A stretch of 64,000 nucleotides of DNA from Mycolicibacterium brisbanense (GTDB taxonomy: Bacteria; Actinomycetota; Actinomycetes; Mycobacteriales; Mycobacteriaceae): contig NZ_BCSX01000056.1 of assembly GCF_001570425.1 (NCBI RefSeq), forward strand, positions 62,001-126,000, given 5' to 3'. A model generated the notes under the pieces. The model was not told where the DNA came from and did no database searches. It worked only from the letters and a program-made list of their open reading frames with translations. How positions within the stretch are numbered: the stretch's first letter is position 1; each line of letters opens with the position of its first letter. Made by a program: the position numbers and the translations under genes. This document shows positions 17,424-25,595 of the stretch, piece after piece.

Positions 17424-18472
17424 TGACAGCGCCGCTGGCGGGTGTCCGCATCATCGAGGTCGGCGTCATGCTGGCCGGCCCTTACGCGACCATGATGTTG
17501 GCGGATCTGGGCGCCGAGGTGATCAAGGTCGAGCCGCCCGGTGGCGAAATCTCCCGGCAGGTCAGCGATAGTTACTTCGCGAGCCTGAACCGCGGTAAGC
17601 GCAGTATCTGCCTGGACCTCGCGGCGGCCGACGGCAGAGCGAAACTGGCTGAACTGGTTGTCGATTCGCATGCCCTGCTGGTCAACATGAAGCCGTCGGT
17701 GATTCGCAGACTCGGTCTCACCTATGAGTCCCTGCGGCAGGTCAATCCCCAGATCGTCTGTGTGGCGATGACGGGCTTCGGGCTGGACGGGGGAGATGAC
17801 CCGGCGTTCGACTACGTGATCCAGGCGGCCACCGGGGTGGCGGCTATGACAGGTGACCCTGACGGTCCACCCACCCTGCCCGGTTATTCGTCGGCGGACA
17901 ATTCGACCGGGCTGACCGCTGCGCTGGGGCTCTTGGCGATGATCGTGGCCGGCCGGGGCGGCCAGGTGGACGTCTCGCTGCGCGACGTCATGCTCTCGCA
18001 GCTGAACTATCGCGCTGCGGCGTATCTCAACGACGGCACAGAGCCGCGGCGGTACCCGTTCGGTGCCCACTCGTATTATGTTCCCGCGCAGCTCTTTCCC
18101 ACCGCTGATGGCTACCTGGCGCTGTTCGTCACGCACGACGGGTTCTGGAGATCGTTCGCGAACGAGGCAAAGGTCGACGGCTTCGCGACCATGGCCGAGC
18201 GCGCCGCGCGGCGCGACGAGGTCCTCAGTGTGGTGACCGCGGCGCTGGCCACCGACACCGCGCTCGGTTGGGAAGCGCGTCTCAAACCGCTGGGCATCCC
18301 GGCGGCGGCCGTGCGGACCCTGCCTGAGGCGTTGGCCCAGACGCCGCAGGCCGTGGTCACCGCCGGGGCTTTCCGATTGGTGGGCAGCCCTATTCGCATT
18401 ACCGGATATGCGCCCGACTACCGCCCGGCGCCGGCGCTCGACGAGCGCTCGGCGGCTCAATCCTCGTCGTAG
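17423..18472 (+). CDS. CaiB/BaiF family CoA-transferase
   Basis: 349 residues of class III CoA-transferase. It begins with the typical PLAGVRIIEVGVMLAGPYATMM and has GAEVIKVEPP; the catalytic Asp130 is present in PAFDYVIQAATG. It would move CoA between carboxylic acids. Its last 16 bases overlap the 3' end of the ferredoxin gene on the other strand. It follows the mutase/LLM operon after a 76-base gap with its own probable promoter. Confidence 0.88.
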   Translation: MTAPLAGVRIIEVGVMLAGPYATMMLADLGAEVIKVEPPGGEISRQVSDSYFASLNRGKRSICLDLAAADGRAKLAELVVDSHALLVNMKPSVIRRLGLTYESLRQVNPQIVCVAMTGFGLDGGDDPAFDYVIQAATGVAAMTGDPDGPPTLPGYSSADNSTGLTAALGLLAMIVAGRGGQVDVSLRDVMLSQLNYRAAAYLNDGTEPRRYPFGAHSYYVPAQLFPTADGYLALFVTHDGFWRSFANEAKVDGFATMAERAARRDEVLSVVTAALATDTALGWEARLKPLGIPAAAVRTLPEALAQTPQAVVTAGAFRLVGSPIRITGYAPDYRPAPALDERSAAQSSS

Positions 18473-18777
18473 GAGACCGTGACCTGATCGCAGTCGGGGA
18501 TCGCCTGGCAGGTCAGCACGTAGCCGTCGGCGACCTCGTCGTCGTCCAACGCGTCGTTGACCCGCATGGTCGCGGTGCCCTCGAGGAGTTTGGCCATGCA
18601 GGTGCCGCAGTTGCCCGCCTCGCAGGAGAACGGTGGCGTCATCCCGGCGCGGCGCGCGCTTTCCAGCAGCGTTTCGCCCGGTCGCCGCGGTACGGACGCC
18701 TGTTCGCTGTCGAACATGATCGTCACCTGGCCTCCGGTTTCGCTGGCGGCCGTGGCGGACATCGGTTCTGCCGTCAT
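18457..18777 (-). CDS. Plant-type [2Fe-2S] ferredoxin
   Basis: 106 residues, with the four-Cys pattern of the plant/adrenodoxin beta-grasp fold: CEAGNCGTC followed by a fourth Cys in VLTCQAIPD. It is an electron carrier, possibly for the P450, the acyl-CoA enzymes or the Rieske oxygenase in this region. It is divergent from the ligase/acyl-CoA dehydrogenase operon across a region with a perfect copy of the palindrome, so the two are probably regulated together. Confidence 0.88.
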   Translation of the reverse strand: MTAEPMSATAASETGGQVTIMFDSEQASVPRRPGETLLESARRAGMTPPFSCEAGNCGTCMAKLLEGTATMRVNDALDDDEVADGYVLTCQAIPDCDQVTVSYDED

Positions 18778-18791
18778 GTGACTCCCTGTGC

Positions 18792-18840
18792 ACTATCATT
18801 CTGACCCAGCGAGAATATCATTCTCAATAAATGATAGTAT
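18792..18840. promoter_or_regulatory. Operator: GAGAAT-ATC-ATTCTC inside a larger inverted repeat
   Basis: A perfect 15-bp palindrome lies at 18811-18825, flanked by outer arms ACTATCATT (18792-18800) and AATGATAGT (18830-18838). TATCAT within the palindrome and TAGTAT at 18835-18840 both fit TANNNT -10 boxes for the rightward ligase operon. It separates the divergent ferredoxin and ligase genes. Confidence 0.7.
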
Positions 18841-18896
18841 CTTCTCAACCGTCCGGCAGGACGATCTAACTACGGAGAGGTCGGCGAAGGTGTCCG

Positions 18897-20288
18897 ATGG
18901 GTCGAGTCGTGGCTGACGCCGTCGCGCTCGCGTACGGAGACCGCGTGTACACCCGCGCCGAACTTGCCGCGCACACCGGCGCAGCGGCTCAGACGTTGCG
19001 CCGCCGGGGAGTCGCCCGCGGCGACCGCGTGGCGCTGATGTCGGCCAACCGACCAGAGTTCGTGACCGCCTTGCAGGCCATCTGGACCCTCGGCGCCGCC
19101 GCGGTGTTGCTCAGCCCGGCCTGGAAAGCCGGCGAGGTGGCCCACGCTCTGGCGCTGACCGCTCCCGGACGTGCGCTGGGCGACCACGATGTACTGGCTG
19201 CGCAGATGCCGATGCTGCCACTCGATGAACTGATCGGCGCACCAGCAGACGCCGAGCCCTGGGCGTACGAGGGGCCCGAACCCGACGCCGACGCACTGTT
19301 CGTGTTCAGCTCCGGCACCACGGGCATGCCCAAGGCGGTACGGCACACCCACCGCGGTTTCGCCGCGGCGATTCGGCACTGGCGGTCAGCGCTGGGCCTG
19401 ACTGCCGCCGACCGGCTGCAGATCATGACGCCACCGTCGCACATCCTGGGACTGCTCAACATCGCGACCGCACTCGACACCGGGGCCTGGATCCGGCTGC
19501 ATCAGCGCTTCGATGTCGAAACGATGTTGAGCCACATCGAATCCGACCGGATCACGATCGAAATGGCCGTGGCACCGATTGCCTTGGCGCTCGCCGCGCA
19601 TCCTCACCTGGAGCGCTATGACCTGTCGTCACTGCGCTACCTCATGTGGTGCGCCACGCCGCTCGCCCGCAGCGTCGCCGACACGGTCACCGCCCGGTGC
19701 GGGGTCAATTGGGTGACCGCTTACGGTGCGACCGAGCTTCCGGTCATATCGTGTAATCCCTTGCGTGGTGGGCGCATTGACACCGTGGGACGGCCCGCAG
19801 CCGGGGTCAGCGTCCGGATCGGCGACGGCGGGGAGATACAGGTGTGCTCCGATTCGGTGATGGCCGGTTACCTGCCTGCCGAGGCCGGCGCCGACGCGTT
19901 CTGCGATGGGTGGTATCGCACCGGCGACATCGGCCACCTCGATGACGGCTTTCTCCACATCACCGACCGCAGCAAGGAAATGGTCAAGGTGCGGGGATTT
20001 CAGGTCGCTCCCGCCGAGGTCGAGGCCGCTCTGCACGGCCATCCGGCGGTCGCGGAATGCGCCGTGTTCGGCGAATCCGATCCGGTCGACGGAGAGGCCG
20101 TCGTCGCTGTCGTGGCAGTCACGTCCGCGGTGACAGCCGCGGAACTCATCGAGCATGTCGGGGACCGGCTGGCGTCGTACAAACGGCCCGCCCGGGTGGA
20201 GTTCGTCACCGAAATACCCCGATTACCGTCCGGAAAGGTATTGCGACGAGTGTGCAAGGAGCGGCATGGACGTCCGTCTGACGGCTGA
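18897..20288 (+). CDS. AMP-forming acyl-CoA synthetase (second, FadD-like)
   Basis: 463 residues of the ANL family. It has the P-loop FSSGTTGMPKAVRHTH, YGATELPVIS, the hinge DRSKEMVKVRGFQVAPAEVE and the catalytic lysine motif RLPSGKVLRR. It is first in a tight operon with both acyl-CoA dehydrogenase subunits and an enoyl-CoA hydratase; its 3' end overlaps the next gene by 23 bases. It would supply the CoA ester that this beta-oxidation set consumes. It is shorter than usual at the N-terminus (463 against about 500-550), although ATG 18897 is the only good start. Confidence 0.9.
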   Translation: MGRVVADAVALAYGDRVYTRAELAAHTGAAAQTLRRRGVARGDRVALMSANRPEFVTALQAIWTLGAAAVLLSPAWKAGEVAHALALTAPGRALGDHDVLAAQMPMLPLDELIGAPADAEPWAYEGPEPDADALFVFSSGTTGMPKAVRHTHRGFAAAIRHWRSALGLTAADRLQIMTPPSHILGLLNIATALDTGAWIRLHQRFDVETMLSHIESDRITIEMAVAPIALALAAHPHLERYDLSSLRYLMWCATPLARSVADTVTARCGVNWVTAYGATELPVISCNPLRGGRIDTVGRPAAGVSVRIGDGGEIQVCSDSVMAGYLPAEAGADAFCDGWYRTGDIGHLDDGFLHITDRSKEMVKVRGFQVAPAEVEAALHGHPAVAECAVFGESDPVDGEAVVAVVAVTSAVTAAELIEHVGDRLASYKRPARVEFVTEIPRLPSGKVLRRVCKERHGRPSDG

Positions 20289-21087
20289 ACAGCAGCAGCT
20301 GCGCGAGGCCGCAGCCAAGCTCGCCGACGATCTCGGACCCGGTGCGGTCCAGGAGTTGTCGGATGACGGGCGGATCGCCCGGCTGGAGAGCACCGTGGCC
20401 GCCACCGAATGGCGGTCGCTGCGTTCCGACGGAGCCTCCGGGGTCGAGGTGGCGATCGTCGCCGAGGAGTTCGCGCGCGGGCTGGTCGATGTGCCGTTCC
20501 TCGGACCGGTCCTCGCCGACGATCTGTCGCGCCGGCTCGGGCGGGCGGTGCCGGTCTCTGCAGGCGTCGCAGGCACCGCGGGGGTGGATCTGACCCGCAG
20601 CAGCGCCGGGGTGATCGAAACACCTGGCGAACTCGGCGAATTGGCCGCCGAGGATTCGCAGCGGTGGTATGCGCTGGCGTTGGCGGCCAGCGCGGCCGAC
20701 CTCCTCGGAGCGGCTCGCGGCGCCCACGCTCTGGCCTGTGATTACGCGAAAGTTCGTGAGCAGTACGGCTCGACGATCGGCTCATACCAAGCGATCGCGC
20801 ACATGCTGGCCGAAGGGCTGGCGCTGATCGAAGGGTCCATCAGCGTGCTGCGACATGCCGCGTGGGGCGTCGACGAACTGCCGGCGGACGAGGCCGTGCA
20901 GGCCGCGCGCATCGCCAAGATCTATTGCGCGCGGGCCGCCCGCACGGTGTGTGAGACCGCGATCCAGGTGCACGGCGGCATCGGAAACACCTGGGAATGC
21001 CTGGCGCACGTGTATCTGCGCCGCGTTCTGACATCGACCGGACTGTGGCCCGTCGGACTGGAGGATATCGATCTTGGACTTTCGTGA
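20266..21087 (+). CDS. Acyl-CoA dehydrogenase, short subunit of a two-subunit enzyme
   Basis: 273 residues, shorter than a normal acyl-CoA dehydrogenase (about 380), with the reduced middle domain seen in the alpha2-beta2 enzymes of mycobacterial sterol side-chain catabolism (FadE28/FadE29 type). The C-terminal helical part is present with YAKVREQYGSTIGSYQAIAHMLA and IQVHGGIGNTWECLAHVYLRR. AAGGAG precedes its ATG, inside the end of the ligase gene. It overlaps the full-size partner by 14 bases. Together they should form one heteromeric FAD enzyme that desaturates an acyl-CoA. Confidence 0.88.
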   Translation: MDVRLTAEQQQLREAAAKLADDLGPGAVQELSDDGRIARLESTVAATEWRSLRSDGASGVEVAIVAEEFARGLVDVPFLGPVLADDLSRRLGRAVPVSAGVAGTAGVDLTRSSAGVIETPGELGELAAEDSQRWYALALAASAADLLGAARGAHALACDYAKVREQYGSTIGSYQAIAHMLAEGLALIEGSISVLRHAAWGVDELPADEAVQAARIAKIYCARAARTVCETAIQVHGGIGNTWECLAHVYLRRVLTSTGLWPVGLEDIDLGLS

Positions 21088-22162
21088 TTCACCCGAAGAA
21101 GCGGCCTTCCGGGACCGACTCCGCACGTGGCTGGCCGACAACGCCGCGTCGTTCAAGGCCTCCGGCGACGAGTACTGGGCGCAACAGGGAACATGGCACC
21201 AAGCCCTTTATGCCGCAGGCTTTTTCGGAACATCGTGGCCCAAGGAGTTCGGCGGGCAGGAGCTGGCGCCGGTCTACGACGTCATCGTCGACGAGGAACT
21301 CGCCCGCGCAGGCGCCCCACCACGGCCCAGCCTCGGCTACCTGGTGGTGGGGTTGGGACATCACGGCAGCAAGGAACTGCAGCAGCGGTTCCTGCCAGGG
21401 ATGATCAAGGGCACCGAGCGCTGGTGCCAAGGATTCTCCGAGCCCGGAGCCGGGTCTGATCTGGCGTCGTTGATCACCACGGCAACCCGCGACGGTGACA
21501 ACTACATCATCAACGGGCACAAGATCTGGACCAGTTACTCCGATGTCGCGGACTGGTGCCTGGTGCTGGCGCGCACGGACATGGATGTGGCGCGGCACAA
21601 GGGCATTTCGGCGTTCATCGTGTCGATGCACCAGGACAGCATCGAGCAGCGCCCGCTGCAGATGATCAACGGTGTCACCACCGAATTCGGTCAGGTGACC
21701 TTCGATGGTGCGGTCGTGCCCGCATCGCACATGGTCGGCGAGCCGGGTGACGGGTGGCGCCTTGCGATGACGGTCGTCAGCCACGAGCGGGAGCCGTCGA
21801 CGCTGGGATACTCCGCGCGGTACGGAAAGCTGTTGCGGGAGATGGCGTCTCGCACGGGTGGCGAGGTTCCGGACGAGCTGACGTGGGCTGCGGTCCAAGC
21901 CGAGATGCTGCGCCTGCACGTCCGTCGACGGCTGTCCGAACAGCTCGACGGCATCAACCACGGGCCGCAGGGGTCGTTGGACAAGCTGTTGATGACCTGG
22001 GTGGAGCAATCCGTCGGCCATGCCGCGCTGGCCGTCAGCGGCACCCGTGATCCCGAACTGCTCAGCGCCTATCTCTACAGCCGCGCGCAGAGTGTCATGG
22101 GTGGCACATCGCAGATCCAGAAGAACATCATCGCGTCGCGAATTCTCGGATTGGGGGTCTGA
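21074..22162 (+). CDS. Acyl-CoA dehydrogenase, long subunit of a two-subunit enzyme
   Basis: 362 residues with a TTG start inside the previous gene. It has the FAD/substrate loop QGFSEPGAGSDLASL, INGHKIWTSYSD, and the C-terminal YSRAQSVMGGTSQIQKNIIASRILGLG. The Glu in SHEREPS is a candidate for the catalytic base position used by some such enzymes; this is not certain. The pairing with a truncated partner is typical of enzymes acting on bulky, ring-bearing CoA esters, which fits the rest of the region but is inference. Confidence 0.88.
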   Translation: MDFRDSPEEAAFRDRLRTWLADNAASFKASGDEYWAQQGTWHQALYAAGFFGTSWPKEFGGQELAPVYDVIVDEELARAGAPPRPSLGYLVVGLGHHGSKELQQRFLPGMIKGTERWCQGFSEPGAGSDLASLITTATRDGDNYIINGHKIWTSYSDVADWCLVLARTDMDVARHKGISAFIVSMHQDSIEQRPLQMINGVTTEFGQVTFDGAVVPASHMVGEPGDGWRLAMTVVSHEREPSTLGYSARYGKLLREMASRTGGEVPDELTWAAVQAEMLRLHVRRRLSEQLDGINHGPQGSLDKLLMTWVEQSVGHAALAVSGTRDPELLSAYLYSRAQSVMGGTSQIQKNIIASRILGLGV

Positions 22163-22165
22163 CAC

Positions 22166-22924
22166 ATGTACGGAATGCCGGACGAAATCGACGTGCAGGC
22201 CGACGGCGGCCTGCGCATCATCACGCTGAATCGGCCCGGTGCGCTCAATGCCGTCAACGACAACCTCCATGTCGGGCTGGCGCGGTTGTGGGAGGCGCTC
22301 AACGAGGATGCCGATGCGCGTGCTGCGGTGATCACCGGTGCGGGCCAGGCGTTTTCGGCAGGCGGTGACTTCCACTACCTCGATGAGTTGCGCCGCGACG
22401 AGGCCTTGCGGCAGAAGACGATCAAGCACGGACGCGATCTCGTCATCGGTATGGTGCGTTGCCGCATCCCGGTGATCGCCGCCGTCAACGGACCGGCGGT
22501 GGGGCTCGGCTGCAGCCTGGCTGCGCTGTCCGACATCGTCTACATCGCCGAGAATGCACATTTCGCGGACCCGCACGTGCAGATCGGGCTGGTGGCCGCC
22601 GACGGTGGCCCGCTGGTGTGGGGTTCGCAGATCAGTCTGTTGCAGGCCAAGGAATTCGCGTTGACCGGCGTGCGAATCAAACCCCAGCGTGCGGTGGAAC
22701 TCGGCCTGGCCAACCATGTCGTGGAGGATCCGCTGGCCGAGGCGATCGCGTGTGCGAAGAAGCTCATGGACCTGCCGAGGCAGGCGGTCGAGGCCACCAA
22801 GCGGCTGATGAACATCCAGCTCGAGCAACAGGTGATGGCATCCCTCGACTACGCCAACCTTGCGGAGTACGTATCGTTCGGCACCACTGATTTCAACCGG
22901 ATCGTTGACGGCCTCATCACCTAG
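22166..22924 (+). CDS. Enoyl-CoA hydratase/isomerase family protein
   Basis: 252 residues of crotonase fold. The oxyanion-hole segments are GAGQAFSAGGDFHYLD and NGPAVGLGCSLAALSDI. The usual first catalytic Glu position reads His in ADPHVQIGL, so it may be a hydratase variant, isomerase or hydrolase rather than a classical hydratase. The start is 3 bases after the dehydrogenase stop, so it is the last gene of the ligase/dehydrogenase operon and likely acts on the desaturated CoA ester. Confidence 0.87.
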   Translation: MYGMPDEIDVQADGGLRIITLNRPGALNAVNDNLHVGLARLWEALNEDADARAAVITGAGQAFSAGGDFHYLDELRRDEALRQKTIKHGRDLVIGMVRCRIPVIAAVNGPAVGLGCSLAALSDIVYIAENAHFADPHVQIGLVAADGGPLVWGSQISLLQAKEFALTGVRIKPQRAVELGLANHVVEDPLAEAIACAKKLMDLPRQAVEATKRLMNIQLEQQVMASLDYANLAEYVSFGTTDFNRIVDGLIT

Positions 22925-22942
22925 CTAGCGGTGGCTAGCTAG
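22921..22942 (+). terminator. Inverted repeat CTAGCTAG-N6-CTAGCTAG at end of operon
   Basis: Two perfect 8-base arms (22921-22928, 22935-22942) around CGGTGG overlap the stop codon of the enoyl-CoA hydratase. There is no T-run, so a terminator role is only possible. Confidence 0.35.
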
Positions 22943-23008
22943 CACCGCGAGCGTGCGTGTCTGCTGCCCGACACGCCTTGTCTGGTCAGCATTTCACGCA
23001 CGCTCGCG
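22942..23008 (+). repeat. Dispersed intergenic repeat, copy A
   Basis: Begins GCACCGCGAGCGTGCGTGTC, has GACACGCC in the middle and ends TTCACGCACGCTCGCG. The outer parts are complementary, so the unit can fold. Related units lie at 23781-23844, 52717-52780 and 52795-52854. Copy A sits between two convergent genes. Confidence 0.75.
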
Positions 23009-23013
23009 CAGCG

Positions 23014-23772
23014 TCAGCGAGCGAGCTCTTCGGAACGCTGCACAGTACCGGTGATTCCCGCGGCGTCCTGGCCGGCCAACAACACCGCGGCCCGCGCCAT
23101 GGCCTCGGGCGGTTCCACCATCTCGGGTGGAACCTGCATGCCTGCGCTGCCGGCGTGCCAGCCTTCGGTCAGCACCACCCGCGACGGGCTCAGGCAGTTG
23201 ACCGCGATGTTGTCGCAGCGCAGGTCTGCGGCCAGCCCGAGATACAGGCGCTCGGCGGCGGCCTTCGAAACCCAGTAGGCGTTGGCGCCGGGCATGTCGA
23301 CGCCTGTGGTGGTGATGGCGATCAATGAGCCGCCACCGCGAGCCCGGACGTGCGGAATGACCGCCTTGGTCACCAGGAATACTCCGGTGAGGTTCACGTC
23401 GAGGCAGAGCTGCCAACGCTTCAGCGGCGTGGTCTCCACGGGCCCGAGCCAGAGCACGCCGGCATTGGCCACCAGGATGTCGATGCCGCCGAACTCCGAA
23501 ACCGTCGCGGCGACAGCATGGTTCACGGAAGCCTCGCTGGTGACGTCGCAAGGCACGGCAACGGCCCGCCCGCCGGCCTCGACGATCTCCGCAGCCACCG
23601 ACCCGATGGTGCCCGCAAGCTTGCCCGGTTGTTCGGAGCGTGCCGCGACCGCGACGGCCGACCCCTCGGCGGCCAACGCGCGAGCGATCGTCGCCCCGAT
23701 GCCACGGCTGGCGCCTGCGACGAACGCGACCTTCCCCGCGAGCGACCCGTGCGGCGCTTCACGCACGCTCAT
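23014..23772 (-). CDS. Short-chain dehydrogenase/reductase
   Basis: 252 residues. It has the Rossmann glycine motif GASRGIGATIA and the NAG segment VANAGVLWLGP; the catalytic-Tyr position reads YWVSKAAAERLY, with a usable Y-x-x-x-K. NAD(P)-dependent alcohol/ketone oxidoreduction. The ATG at 23772 is preferred over the open frame to 23874, because the extra part would be translated dispersed repeat. Even so the first codons are inside the repeat's inverted arm, so the repeat overlaps the start of this gene. Flanked on both sides by copies of the repeat, in opposite orientation. Confidence 0.85.
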   Translation of the reverse strand: MSVREAPHGSLAGKVAFVAGASRGIGATIARALAAEGSAVAVAARSEQPGKLAGTIGSVAAEIVEAGGRAVAVPCDVTSEASVNHAVAATVSEFGGIDILVANAGVLWLGPVETTPLKRWQLCLDVNLTGVFLVTKAVIPHVRARGGGSLIAITTTGVDMPGANAYWVSKAAAERLYLGLAADLRCDNIAVNCLSPSRVVLTEGWHAGSAGMQVPPEMVEPPEAMARAAVLLAGQDAAGITGTVQRSEELAR

Positions 23773-23793
23773 GACCTGTCGAGCGTGCGTGAA
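23758..23793. repeat. 13-bp perfect inverted repeat around the SDR start codon
   Basis: TTCACGCACGCTC (23758-23770) and GAGCGTGCGTGAA (23781-23793) flank the start codon region of the SDR. The right arm is the end of repeat copy B. The hairpin would form in the mRNA across the start and could limit translation. Confidence 0.6.
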
Positions 23794-23844
23794 CTGCTGA
23801 CAGATACCGGCGTGTCGTGGGACAGACACGCACGCTCGCGGTGC
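23781..23844 (-). repeat. Dispersed intergenic repeat, copy B (inverted)
   Basis: The reverse complement reads GCACCGCGAGCGTGCGTGTC, then CGACACGCCGG, then AGTTCACGCACGCTC, closely matching copy A. Copies A and B bracket the SDR gene as an inverted pair. Confidence 0.75.
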
Positions 23845-23875
23845 AAGGGGGGCACCCGGTGCAAGGGGGTGCACG
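23839..23875. repeat. Short tandem repeat CGGTGCAAGGGGG x2, period 18
   Basis: The 13-base block at 23839-23851 recurs at 23857-23869. Lies between repeat copy B and the end of the next SDR gene; no function is visible. Confidence 0.5.
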
Positions 23876-23878
23876 CGG

Positions 23879-24643
23879 TCACTTCGGAGGGAACCGGAGT
23901 GCCCCGTCGAGGCGAATGACTTCGCCGTTGAGGTAGTCGTTTTCGATCACGCTCTGCGCCAGCTGCGCGTATTCCACCGAACGGCCCATGCGCTTGGGGA
24001 ACGGCACCTGCGGACCCCAGTACTGCTCGAGTTGGTCGGCCGCCTTGCCGTATGCCGGGGTGTTGATGGTGCCGGGCGCGATGGTCACGACGCGTATGCC
24101 CAGCGGGGACAGATCCCGCGCGGCGACGAGGGTCATGCCCAGCACACCGCCCTTGGCCGCGGAGTAGGGCAGTTGGCCGATCTGACCTTCGTACCCGGCG
24201 ATGGAGGCCGTGTTGACGATGACTCCACGGCCACCCTCGTCGAGAGGCTCCATCTTGGCGATCGCCGCCGCCGACAGCCGCATCACGTTGAACACCGCGG
24301 TCAGATAGAACTCGATGGTCTTCTTGAAGCCGTCGAGGTCCAGAGGCGAGCCGTCCTTACCGACCAGCCGGCCACCGCTGGCCGGGCCGCCGTGCGTGTC
24401 GACGGAGATGCGCAGCGGCCCAAGTGATTCCGCCTCGGTTATGGCGGCGAGCACCGAGTTCTCCGAGGTGGCGTCGGTGGGGACGTAGCGAATGCCCAGC
24501 TCCCTCTCCAGTGCGGCGCCTTTGTCGTCGGCAAGGTCGGCGACGACCACCTTGGCGCCTGCGCCGTGCAACCGGCGGACGGTCGCCTCGCCCAGTCCGC
24601 CCGCCCCGCCGACGACGATCGCGGAGCTACCGGCGATCTGCAT
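23879..24643 (-). CDS. Short-chain dehydrogenase (3-hydroxyacyl-CoA dehydrogenase type II-like)
   Basis: 254 residues with VVGGAGGLGEATVRRLHGAG (cofactor site), IVNTASIAGYEGQIGQ and the catalytic YSAAKGG. The pattern with an extended loop after the central strand is like the 17-beta-HSD10/HADH-II group, which oxidises 3-hydroxyacyl-CoA or hydroxysteroids with NAD. AAGGGGAA precedes the ATG. It is divergent from the MeaB gene over a perfect palindrome, and would do the 3-hydroxyacyl step after the neighbouring dehydrogenase and hydratase. Confidence 0.87.
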   Translation of the reverse strand: MQIAGSSAIVVGGAGGLGEATVRRLHGAGAKVVVADLADDKGAALERELGIRYVPTDATSENSVLAAITEAESLGPLRISVDTHGGPASGGRLVGKDGSPLDLDGFKKTIEFYLTAVFNVMRLSAAAIAKMEPLDEGGRGVIVNTASIAGYEGQIGQLPYSAAKGGVLGMTLVAARDLSPLGIRVVTIAPGTINTPAYGKAADQLEQYWGPQVPFPKRMGRSVEYAQLAQSVIENDYLNGEVIRLDGALRFPPK

Positions 24644-24670
24644 AGGGTTCCCCTTCTTGCAATTAGTACT

Positions 24671-24696
24671 CTCAGTGACTGAGAATAACATTCTCA
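24671..24696. promoter_or_regulatory. Operator TGAGAAT-AAC-ATTCTCA over the MeaB start
   Basis: A perfect 17-bp palindrome at 24680-24696 whose last base is the A of the MeaB ATG. TAACAT (24686-24691) inside it fits a -10 box for a leaderless MeaB transcript. A second inverted repeat, CTCAG-TGA-CTGAG (24671-24683), overlaps its left edge. Confidence 0.7.
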
Positions 24697-25595
24697 TGCC
24701 GGGTGAACCAGTACGACCTTCGACTGTCGAAGAGCTCATCGCCGCCGCGCGCAGCGGATCGTTGCGCGCCACCGGCCGGTTGCTGAGCCTGGTCGAAAGT
24801 GACTGCCGGAGCCAGGTTTTGGCGGCCATCGGTACTCGGACACCGGCCCCCCGCGTCATCGGAATCACGGGTCCGCCCGGGGCGGGCAAGTCGACCACCG
24901 TCGCAGCGATGGTCGGCGCCTACCGTGCCACGGGCTTGCGCGTGGCGGTGCTGGCCGTCGACCCGTCCTCTCCGTACAGCGGCGGCGCCCTGTTGGGTGA
25001 TCGCATCCGGATGGCTGCCCACATCAACGATCCCGACGTGTTGATCCGTTCGGTGGCTACCCGCGGGCACCTGGGCGGTCTGGCCGCCGCGGTGCCTGCT
25101 GCGATCCGGTTGCTGGCGGCGTTGTCGTACGACCTCGTCGTGTTGGAGACGGTCGGCGTCGGGCAGTCCGAGATCGAGATCGCCGCCGTCGCGGATCCCA
25201 CGGTGGTGATCCTCAATCCCGGTGCCGGGGATGCCGTGCAAGCCGCCAAGGCCGGTCTGCTTGAGGTCGCCGATCTGGTGGTGGTCAACAAAGCCGACCG
25301 CGACGGCGCCGACCAGACCGTGCGCGACCTGCGCGCCGAGACGACTGTTCCGGTGCTCAAACTCGTTGCCGCACAAGGGGAGGGGCTTGCCGGATTGGTG
25401 CAGGCGATCGATGCCCACCACCGCGCCGACACCTCCGAGCGGCGCACCGCCCGGGCCCGCGCACAGATCCTGTCGCTGGCTCAGACCCTGTTGCGCAACC
25501 ACGCCGAGCTGGACCGGTTGGCGCTCGCGGTGGCCGACGGCAGCAGCGATGCCTACACCGCGGCGGCGCGGTTGATCGCGGATTCAGGCGGGTAG
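24696..25595 (+). CDS. MeaB/ArgK-type GTPase chaperone of the B12 mutase
   Basis: 299 residues of the G3E-like P-loop GTPase family that loads and protects adenosylcobalamin-dependent acyl-CoA mutases. Walker A is GPPGAGKST, followed by AVDPSSPYSGGALLGDRIRM, the switch region VLETVGVGQSEIEIA and the guanine-specificity motif NKAD. A MeaB inside the same cluster as the two-subunit mutase (14412-16390) supports a dedicated chaperone. The 3' end overlaps the convergent TetR gene by 12 bases. Confidence 0.88.
   Translation: MPGEPVRPSTVEELIAAARSGSLRATGRLLSLVESDCRSQVLAAIGTRTPAPRVIGITGPPGAGKSTTVAAMVGAYRATGLRVAVLAVDPSSPYSGGALLGDRIRMAAHINDPDVLIRSVATRGHLGGLAAAVPAAIRLLAALSYDLVVLETVGVGQSEIEIAAVADPTVVILNPGAGDAVQAAKAGLLEVADLVVVNKADRDGADQTVRDLRAETTVPVLKLVAAQGEGLAGLVQAIDAHHRADTSERRTARARAQILSLAQTLLRNHAELDRLALAVADGSSDAYTAAARLIADSGG

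Noticed and set aside
23773..23874. 34-residue N-terminal extension of the SDR
   Set aside because: It is a translation of the dispersed repeat and short tandem repeat; the Rossmann fold starts just after the ATG at 23772.
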